From contig NZ_FRBW01000001.1 of assembly GCF_900142725.1 (NCBI RefSeq), positions 1,364,001-1,428,000 on the forward strand: a stretch of 64,000 nt of DNA, in the 5' to 3' direction. Numbering within the stretch: the first letter of the stretch is position 1; each line of letters starts with the position of its first letter. This document shows positions 58,628 to 64,000 of the stretch, in pieces. Under the pieces are notes generated by a model that saw only the letters and a list, made by a program, of their open reading frames with translations, was not told the DNA's origin and did no database searches. A program made the position numbers and the translations under genes. Source of the stretch: Roseibium suaedae. Its GTDB lineage: Bacteria; Pseudomonadota; Alphaproteobacteria; Rhizobiales; Stappiaceae.

Positions 58628-58706
58628 CCGTCATCCTCGGCCTTGAGCCGAGGACCTAAACAAGTCAATGGCTTGCAGATCCTCGGGTCAAGCCCGAGGA
58701 TGACGG
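58628..58706. repeat. Palindromic intergenic element inside the valine gene set
   Basis: Arms 58628-58654 (CCGTCATCCTCGG...) and 58680-58706 (...CCGAGGATGACGG) are inverted repeats matching at 25 of 27 positions, and each arm is itself a CCTCGG/CCGAGG hairpin. The loop is 25 bases. The pattern is a common palindrome in alphaproteobacteria. It sits in the 251-base gap between the acyl-CoA dehydrogenase and hydrolase genes and could uncouple their expression. Confidence 0.8.
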
Positions 58707-58795
58707 AGGAGAGGGGTGCGATCAATCTTCACCGGATCTCATCCGGTCCATTGTCACCTGCGCCCGGGAGAGGCGCCAGTTGGAGGAATGCCGGT

Positions 58796-59830
58796 TTGAC
58801 CGACGAGATTTTGTTTGAGCAGCGTGGGGCTGCAGGCTTCATCATTCTCAATCGTCCGAAGGCGCTCAATGCGCTCAATCACCCGATGGTCAAGGCCATG
58901 GCCGCCAAGCTGGATGAATGGGAGAAGGATGACAGCATCCGCCACGTGGTCATCACCGGTGCAGGAGAGAAGGCCTTTTGCGCCGGCGGCGACATCCGCA
59001 AGGTCTATGAGATGAAGAAGGCCGGAGAACCGGGACTGGCCGACTTCTTCGGTGACGAATATGTGCTGAATGCCCGGATCAAGGCCTATTCCAAGCCCTA
59101 TGTCTCCCTGATCGACGGCATTGTCATGGGCGGCGGCGTGGGCTTGTCCGTCCATGGGCGGTATCGGGTCGGATCCGAATTCACACTCTTTGCCATGCCG
59201 GAAACAGGCATCGGTTTCTTCCCGGATGTGGGCGGCGGCTATTTCCTGCCGCGCCTGCCGCAGTTCGTCGGAACCTATTGTGCGCTCAGCGCCGGCCGCC
59301 TGAAGCAGGCAGACTGTCTGGCCGCCGGCATCCTGACTCATGCGGTGCCGCGCGAGAAGATAGCGGAGCTCGCCAAGGCGCTCGAGACTGCCGGAGATGT
59401 AGACGCGCTGCTCGCGGCCTTCCATCAGGACCCGGGAGCCTCCGACCTCATGACCCATGCTGACCTGATTGAAAGTGTGTTCTGCGCGCCGACAGTTGCC
59501 GAAATCATGAGTCGTCTGGATGCGGCGGAAGGCGAATGGGCGCAAAAGACGGCGGCAGATATCCGTGCCAAGTCTCCGACCAGCGTGCATCTGGCCCTGG
59601 AGCAGGTGCGCCGTGGCGCCAGCCTCGACTTCAATGCCAACATGCGCATGGAGTACCGGATTGTCAGCCGGATCCTTCAGGGACATGACTTCTTTGAAGG
59701 GGTGCGGGCAGTGCTGGTCGACAAGGATCATGCACCGGACTGGAAGCCGGCACAGCTTGATCAGGTGGACAGCGCAGAGATTGCGTCGTATTTCCAAGAG
59801 CCTGAAGGGGGAGACTTGGCGCTCTCCTGA
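58796..59830 (+). CDS. 3-hydroxyisobutyryl-CoA hydrolase (enoyl-CoA hydratase superfamily)
   Basis: A 344-residue crotonase-fold protein matching 3-hydroxyisobutyryl-CoA hydrolase, which releases 3-hydroxyisobutyrate from its CoA ester in valine degradation. The oxyanion segment GEKAFCAGGDIRKVYE is near residue 60, IDGIVMGGGVGLSVHGRYRV near 105, and MPETGIGFFPDVGGGYFLPRL carries the Glu and Asp typical of HIBCH. The C-terminal EYRIVSRILQGHDFFEGVRAVL segment is specific to this subfamily. The start is TTG at 58796 with GGAGG nine bases upstream; a longer frame from 58643 would run through repeat DNA. Confidence 0.93.
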   Translation: MTDEILFEQRGAAGFIILNRPKALNALNHPMVKAMAAKLDEWEKDDSIRHVVITGAGEKAFCAGGDIRKVYEMKKAGEPGLADFFGDEYVLNARIKAYSKPYVSLIDGIVMGGGVGLSVHGRYRVGSEFTLFAMPETGIGFFPDVGGGYFLPRLPQFVGTYCALSAGRLKQADCLAAGILTHAVPREKIAELAKALETAGDVDALLAAFHQDPGASDLMTHADLIESVFCAPTVAEIMSRLDAAEGEWAQKTAADIRAKSPTSVHLALEQVRRGASLDFNANMRMEYRIVSRILQGHDFFEGVRAVLVDKDHAPDWKPAQLDQVDSAEIASYFQEPEGGDLALS

Positions 59831-59871
59831 GTGCTTTCCAGCACCCCAAGAACAGGGACCGGATATCGGCC

Positions 59872-60285
59872 ATGATTACCAGTTTCGAGGATATCGTTAA
59901 GACCCGTCCGCCCTGGAGCACGATTCTGGTCTGGTATCTGAGGGCCATGGCCATCCTGCTGATCGGTGGCGGCGTGATTCACTGGGCGCGGATCGTGGGC
60001 ATGGTGCCCTGGCGCGGCCAGTGGTTCTGGGACATGCCGGTGGAATGGCAGGCGGCAACCGTCTTCTTTGCGGTTCTCGACCTTGTGGCGGCAACGGGCC
60101 TCTGGCTGGCGGTCTCCTGGGGTACCGTGATGTGGCTGTTCCGGGCAATCAGCCAGATCGTCATGCACTCGCTGTTTTCCGACGTCTTCGGCCGCCGTCC
60201 CTACGAGATCGCCTTCTATCTGCTTACGATCGGGATCTATCTCCTGATCGTCTATCTGATGGAACGGGAAAACCGGAAGACCTGA
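59872..60285 (+). CDS. Small inner-membrane protein, unknown function
   Basis: A 137-residue protein with four hydrophobic segments (about residues 18-40, 60-83, 85-100 and 112-132), separated by short charged loops, ending MERENRKT. I recognise it only as a small membrane protein seen near ldtR-type regulators in Hyphomicrobiales; no catalytic motif is visible. The PWRGQWFWDMPVEWQ loop is Trp-rich and probably periplasmic. It starts 41 bases after the hydrolase gene and may be transcribed with it, although its function need not relate to valine. Confidence 0.75.
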   Translation: MITSFEDIVKTRPPWSTILVWYLRAMAILLIGGGVIHWARIVGMVPWRGQWFWDMPVEWQAATVFFAVLDLVAATGLWLAVSWGTVMWLFRAISQIVMHSLFSDVFGRRPYEIAFYLLTIGIYLLIVYLMERENRKT

Positions 60286-60414
60286 CGTCCAGCTTGTCTT
60301 TCCATGCAGGCGAAGGGCTTGGGGTGCGATTTCCGGGTGCATTTCTCCAAATGACGGGAAAAGAGACGTCTCGGCCGGTGAGGAATCGGCCAGGCCATTA
60401 AAAAAATGCAGCAG

Positions 60415-60456
60415 AAAAAAGTGTCCCGATCCGGTCCGCGTTACCGATTGGGACAC
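60415..60456 (-). terminator. Minus-strand intrinsic terminator without a matching gene
   Basis: GTGTCCCGATC (60421-60431) and GATTGGGACAC (60446-60456) pair at 10 of 11 positions. On the minus strand the stem is followed by TTTTTT (60420-60415), as in an intrinsic terminator. No minus-strand gene is visible upstream of it, so it may end an unannotated small RNA or antisense transcript. The 337-base gap 60286-60622 holds no other gene. Confidence 0.5.
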
Positions 60457-60622
60457 TGGCAAACCCCTCCCAACATGTCATCCGGTCGTGCGCTGGGCCA
60501 GATTGGGATGCTGCTGGAAAGGTTTGCTAACCATCAAAATCCCTTTTCAAGGGCTTTTGAGCCTTAATGTATACGTCCCGGGAGGGGACGGCGTGTCTTG
60601 AGTGCCATCGGGAGGAACTGAC

Positions 60623-61516
60623 ATGGCGAGCACTATCGGATTTATCGGTCTTGGAAACATGGGTGGCCCGATGGCGGCCAATCTGGTCAAGGCCGGGCAC
60701 ATAGTCTCCGGATTTGATCTTTCGGAAGCGGCCCTTTCCGCGCTTGAAGCAGCCGGCGGCAAGCGGGCGGCCTCGGTCCAGGAGCTTGCAGCGTCCAGCG
60801 ATGTGATCGTCACCATGCTTCCGGCAGGCGCCCATGTGCGCAAGGTCTACATGGGGGAGGGCGGTATTCTGGAGGCGGCCCGTCCCGGCACCTTGATGAT
60901 CGACAGTTCCACCATCGACGTCGACAGCGCCCGCGCTGTCGCGGAAGCGGCCAGCGCCAAGGGAATGCCCATGGTCGATGCGCCGGTTTCCGGCGGTGTT
61001 GGCGGCGCTGCAGCCGGCACGCTGACCTTCATGGTCGGCGGTCCTGAGGAGGCATTCGGCAAGGCAAAGCCTTATCTGGACGTGATGGGCAAGACCATCG
61101 TTCACACGGGCGATGCAGGCACGGGACAGGCAGCCAAGATCTGCAACAACATGATCCTCGGCATCTCGATGATCGGCGTCAGTGAAGCCTTCGTTCTGGC
61201 GGAAAAGCTGGGCCTCGACGCGCAGAAGCTGTTCGATATTTCCTCCACCGCATCCGGCCAGTGCTGGTCCCTGACATCCTATTGCCCGGTTCCCGGACCC
61301 TTGCCGTCCTCTCCGGCCAACCGGGACTATCAGCCGGGCTTTGCCGCGGAGATGATGCTCAAGGATCTGAAACTGGCCCAGGAGGCTGCAAGTTCCGCTG
61401 GAGCTGCCACTCCGCTGGGGGCGCAGGCGGCTGCCCTTTATGCGCTTTTCTGCAACTCAGGCGGGCGCGGCGTGGATTTCTCGGGCATCGTGAAGTACCT
61501 GCGCGGAACATCGTAA
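60623..61516 (+). CDS. mmsB: 3-hydroxyisobutyrate dehydrogenase
   Basis: MmsB oxidises 3-hydroxyisobutyrate to methylmalonate semialdehyde with NAD+, the third valine-specific step after acyl-CoA dehydrogenation and hydration. The 297-residue product opens with the beta-hydroxyacid dehydrogenase signature GFIGLGNMGGPMAANLVKAG (about residues 6-25), has DAPVSGGVGGAAAGTLTFMVGG in two parts near 118-139, and the catalytic Lys in GTGQAAKICNNM. The ATG at 60623 has GGGAGG upstream. The next enzyme, MmsA, is not in the window. Confidence 0.95.
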   Translation: MASTIGFIGLGNMGGPMAANLVKAGHIVSGFDLSEAALSALEAAGGKRAASVQELAASSDVIVTMLPAGAHVRKVYMGEGGILEAARPGTLMIDSSTIDVDSARAVAEAASAKGMPMVDAPVSGGVGGAAAGTLTFMVGGPEEAFGKAKPYLDVMGKTIVHTGDAGTGQAAKICNNMILGISMIGVSEAFVLAEKLGLDAQKLFDISSTASGQCWSLTSYCPVPGPLPSSPANRDYQPGFAAEMMLKDLKLAQEAASSAGAATPLGAQAAALYALFCNSGGRGVDFSGIVKYLRGTS

Positions 61517-61620
61517 ATCAATAGTTTCCGGGCGATCCCAAATTGTCCGGAAGCAATTTACCGTTGATTCAGTGTGTCTCTTAAGCGGTTCTTAGAAACG
61601 CTCCGGTAGTGTCGATCTCA

Positions 61621-61641
61621 AGGTGGGAAAAATATCCACCT
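61621..61641. promoter_or_regulatory. Palindrome upstream of ldtR, candidate autoregulatory site
   Basis: AGGTGG (61621-61626), a 9-base A/T-rich centre containing AAAAATAT, and CCACCT (61636-61641) form an inverted repeat 28 bases before the ldtR start codon. Upstream of ldtP, CCGCCAA-N13-TTGGTGG (62537-62563) also surrounds an AAAATAT core. MarR-type regulators usually bind such palindromes; binding here is inferred. Confidence 0.45.
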
Positions 61642-61669
61642 ACAGAACAGGCAAAAGAGGCGCAAACAA

Positions 61670-62182
61670 ATGATCACCGCAACAAGGGCAGTCGATGCAG
61701 TGTCACAAGTAGAGAATGAAGCGGAAATCAAGCCGCTTTATCTTGAAGCTTTGACGCTTGTAGAAAGACTTCACAGACGTCTTCTTGACGTTATCAAGGA
61801 TGAGTTCGACCGTATGGGCCGGTCCGACGTGAACAGTGTGCAGGCACTGCTTCTGTTCAACATCGGCGACTCGGAACTGACGGCCGGCGAGCTGCGGACC
61901 CGTGGTTACTACCTGGGCTCGAACGTGTCCTACAATCTGAAGAAGCTGGTCGAGACCGGTTACATTCACCATCAGCGTTCGCGCATGGACCGCCGTTCGG
62001 TTCGTGTCAGCCTGACGGAGAAGGGTCGCGACGTCGCTCAGATCGTCAATGATCTTTATGAGCGTCACATGCTGTCGGTTGAGCAGGTCGGGGAAATCGG
62101 GGCAGACGATTTCGTGACCCTGAACCGTTCGCTGCGCCGGCTGGAGCGTTTCTGGACCGACCAGATCCTTTACCGTCTCTGA
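61670..62182 (+). CDS. ldtR: MarR family regulator LdtR
   Basis: A 170-residue winged-helix regulator matching LdtR, described in Liberibacter and Sinorhizobium as controlling an L,D-transpeptidase and osmotic stress tolerance. The match spans IKPLYLEALTLVERLHRRLL, DVNSVQALLLFNIGDSELTAGELR, RGYYLGSNVSYNLKKLVETGYI (recognition helix) and the wing HQRSRMDRRSVRVSL. The C-terminal helices form the dimer and carry the QVGEIGADDFVTLNRSLRRLERFW segment. The target transpeptidase ldtP lies about 440 bases downstream on the same strand. Autoregulation is likely given the upstream palindrome. Confidence 0.92.
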   Translation: MITATRAVDAVSQVENEAEIKPLYLEALTLVERLHRRLLDVIKDEFDRMGRSDVNSVQALLLFNIGDSELTAGELRTRGYYLGSNVSYNLKKLVETGYIHHQRSRMDRRSVRVSLTEKGRDVAQIVNDLYERHMLSVEQVGEIGADDFVTLNRSLRRLERFWTDQILYRL

Positions 62183-62207
62183 TTTTCAGCGGCAGATCCA
62201 GATGAGA

Positions 62208-62237
62208 AACGCCGTCCCGGCCAACCGGGGCGGCGTT
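62208..62237 (+). terminator. Terminator-like hairpin after ldtR
   Basis: AACGCCGTCCCGG (62208-62220) pairs with CCGGGGCGGCGTT (62225-62237) around a CCAA loop, with one G-T pair, 26 bases past the ldtR stop. Only TT follows within the stem, so termination may be partial. It separates ldtR from the ldtP leader. Confidence 0.7.
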
Positions 62238-62618
62238 CGCATGTCTGGGCTCCGCATCTCCGACAATGTGGCAGCATCAACACACCGAAGCCCTGGAAAA
62301 CAGCGAGTCGGCTTTCCTTTCGGGTGCCGTTAGGATTTGCGGCACTGCGACATGATCTGGACACAATGGGATGGCTTACAATGCCTTATTCTGCGTGACT
62401 GGCTGGCCGAAGGGGGCAGTGCCGCTGCGTCAGAGACATCCGGGCCAGAACGTCACAATCGTCCGGCTGGATGTGTATGGACTGAGTATCAGGGCCTGAC
62501 CATGCAGAATGCGGACGGGCCAAACAGCCTTGTCTGCCGCCAAAATATTAATGACCTTGGTGGTAGAAGGTTTCCGGGGCCGCCTCTGGCCCCGTCTAAT
62601 TGATTGGTGATGTGCGCA
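62238..62618 (+). other. ldtP promoter and leader region
   Basis: About 380 bases without a convincing gene. It carries the CCGCCAA-N13-TTGGTGG palindrome (62537-62563), a nested ACCTT/AAGGT pair (62554-62572), and a GGGGCC-GCCTCT-GGCCCC hairpin (62576-62593) just before the ldtP start. The promoter and any LdtR operator must lie here. Confidence 0.5.
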
Positions 62619-63989
62619 ATGATTGTTTCGATGCCGACGTTGAACGCTCTCCTTCCGGCCGGGAAGTCTGTGAAGAGTGTCAAAGCCGCCTTGTCTCCGC
62701 TTGCCCTGTTCCTGAAGGGACGCACGCTTCTGGCTGGTGCCGTTGCGCTCGCCGCGCTGGCTGCCGCATCGCCCTCCATGGCACAGACGCCGCTTGAGGC
62801 GCTTCGCCAGTACAAGCAGCGGGTGGAATGGGAAGACAAGTTCGACCAGACCATGCAGAGCCTTCAGGCCATGCAGTCCTCGTCGCCGACCCTGTCGCCC
62901 GAGACCGCCGACCATATTGCTGCTGCCATCGATCAGTATTCGCGCATCGTTCAGAACGGTGGCTGGGGCACTGTCTCCGGCGACGGCAAGAACAAGCTGC
63001 GCATCGGTGCCCGTGACGGCCGCGTTGTCGAGCTGCGCCACCGCCTGATGGCTTCCGGTGATCTGGAGCAGACCGCCGGCATGTCCGACACGTTCGATTC
63101 CTATGTGGATGGTGGCCTGCGCCGCTTCCAGATGCGCCACGGCCTGCTGCCGGACGGTGTTCTGGGCGAGGGCACGCTGACCGCGCTGAACATTCCGGCA
63201 GATGTGCGCCTGCGCCAGCTGGAAACCAATCTGGTGCGTCTGCGCGCCATGTCCGGCTTCCTGGGCGACCGCTATGTGATGGTGAACATCCCGGCTGCCG
63301 AGATCGAGGCTGTCGAAAACGGCCGCGTGCGGTCGCGCCACACGGCGGTTGTGGGCAAGATCGACCGCCAGACGCCGATCCTGAACAGCAAGATCTATGA
63401 GCTGAACTTCAATCCCTACTGGACGGTTCCGGTCTCCATCATCCGCAAGGATCTGATCCCGAAGATGAAGCAGGATCCGCAGTACCTGGCGAAGAACAAG
63501 ATCCGTATCTTCGACTGGAAGGGCAATGAGCTGAACTGGCAGGACATCGACTGGAACACGGATGAAGCGACCCAGTACCGCTTCACCCAGGAGCCGGGCG
63601 AAGAAAACTCCCTGGGTTCGGTCCGCATCAACTTCCACAACACCCACCAGGTGTATCTGCACGACACGCCGTCCAAGACCCTGTTCGGCAGCGATTACCG
63701 CTTCCACTCGTCCGGCTGCGTGCGCGTTCAGAACGTCCGCGAACTGGTGACCTGGCTGCTGGAATCGACCACGCCAGACTGGAACCGCTCCAAGGTCGAT
63801 GACGTCATCCGCGTCGGCACCCGTGAAGACGTGAAGCTGAAGACCCAGATCCCGCTCTATCTGACCTACATCACCGCATGGGCCAATTCCGATGGCGTCG
63901 TGAACTTCCGCGATGACATCTATAACCGGGATGGCGTGTTCGGCGATGTTCCGGATCAGGGCGCATCCGCGGTTCAGGCTCGTCTGTGA
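62619..63989 (+). CDS. ldtP: L,D-transpeptidase LdtP (YcbB-like, with scaffold and peptidoglycan-binding domains)
   Basis: A 456-residue exported enzyme that forms 3-3 cross-links in peptidoglycan. The N-terminal signal is long (residues about 18-55, ending SPSMAQTP). A scaffold helix region, then a peptidoglycan-binding domain 1 (DGGLRRFQMRHGLLPDGVLG), precede the YkuD domain with VNIPAAEIEAVENGR, NPYWTVPVSIIRKDLIPKM and the catalytic Cys367 in FHSSGCVRVQNVREL. Domain order resembles E. coli YcbB/LdtD. The start is uncertain: the ATG at 62619 follows GGTGAT, but upstream GTG and ATG codons and an ATG at 62631 are in frame. It is the expected target of LdtR. Confidence 0.93.
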   Translation: MIVSMPTLNALLPAGKSVKSVKAALSPLALFLKGRTLLAGAVALAALAAASPSMAQTPLEALRQYKQRVEWEDKFDQTMQSLQAMQSSSPTLSPETADHIAAAIDQYSRIVQNGGWGTVSGDGKNKLRIGARDGRVVELRHRLMASGDLEQTAGMSDTFDSYVDGGLRRFQMRHGLLPDGVLGEGTLTALNIPADVRLRQLETNLVRLRAMSGFLGDRYVMVNIPAAEIEAVENGRVRSRHTAVVGKIDRQTPILNSKIYELNFNPYWTVPVSIIRKDLIPKMKQDPQYLAKNKIRIFDWKGNELNWQDIDWNTDEATQYRFTQEPGEENSLGSVRINFHNTHQVYLHDTPSKTLFGSDYRFHSSGCVRVQNVRELVTWLLESTTPDWNRSKVDDVIRVGTREDVKLKTQIPLYLTYITAWANSDGVVNFRDDIYNRDGVFGDVPDQGASAVQARL

Positions 63990-64000
63990 TCAAAAGCGCC

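Noticed and set aside
60564-60579. Second LiuR operator before mmsB
   Set aside because: Only 11 of 16 positions match the palindrome at 57314 and symmetry is poor, so it is not listed as a feature.

Overview
The window reads as a chromosomal segment of an alphaproteobacterium of the order Hyphomicrobiales (Rhizobiales). The base composition looks GC-rich. The strongest lineage clues are a Porin_2-type rhizobial outer-membrane porin, an LdtR/LdtP pair of the kind described in Liberibacter and Sinorhizobium, the block rpoZ-rsh-pyrE-DUF2062-acpS-lepB-rnc-era-recO-parC, and a characteristic rhizobial palindromic repeat before smpB. A Stappia/Labrenzia/Pannonibacter-like genus is a guess. I saw no rRNA, tRNA, CRISPR array, transposase or phage gene.

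Layout. 0.2-10.5 kb: molybdenum-cofactor genes (mobA-mobB and, after unrelated genes, moaA), an SDR-GNAT pair, the Tat-exported phosphodiesterase cpdB, the Fe-S carrier ATPase mrp and two exporters. 10.7-19.1 kb: photolyase, a stand-alone DUF971 protein, a TetR-controlled DUF1348-PPOX operon with visible operators, a divergent L,D-transpeptidase/lytic transglycosylase pair, an aldo/keto reductase and an orphan ParA. 19.3-29.2 kb: a PAN-domain alpha-2-macroglobulin coupled to pbpC (periplasmic defence and cell-wall repair), then the major porin. 29.4-34.1 kb: a hydrolase, dapA, smpB, a thioesterase, a DUF2000 gene and an AraC regulator. 34.1-36.0 kb: two tandem paralogous glycosyltransferase-like genes in AT-richer DNA. 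36-49.5 kb: the conserved housekeeping block on the minus strand, interrupted between era and recO by a GH64-like protein with extra beta-sandwich modules, next to a tandem repeat array. 50-57 kb: NYN ribonuclease, family 5 uracil-DNA glycosylase, a MITE-like element, the leucyltransferase bpt, an SLC13 permease, an RDD protein, ilvA and hemB. 57.4-61.5 kb: a valine-degradation set (acyl-CoA dehydrogenase, 3-hydroxyisobutyryl-CoA hydrolase, 3-hydroxyisobutyrate dehydrogenase) with a LiuR-like operator upstream. 61.7-64 kb: ldtR and ldtP.

Themes. Peptidoglycan enzymes recur (two L,D-transpeptidases, a lytic transglycosylase, PBP1C, and DapA supplying diaminopimelate). Intergenic DNA is unusually rich in palindromic repeats of several families, some in tandem arrays of about 170-185 bp units and some as shuffled modules. 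The items most worth a second look are the 263-bp element with 32-bp terminal inverted repeats at 51271-51533, the GH64-like insertion in the era-recO block, the paired TetR operators, the LiuR-like palindrome, and the twin glycosyltransferase-like genes. All calls come from reading the sequence and translations by eye. No database search was run.
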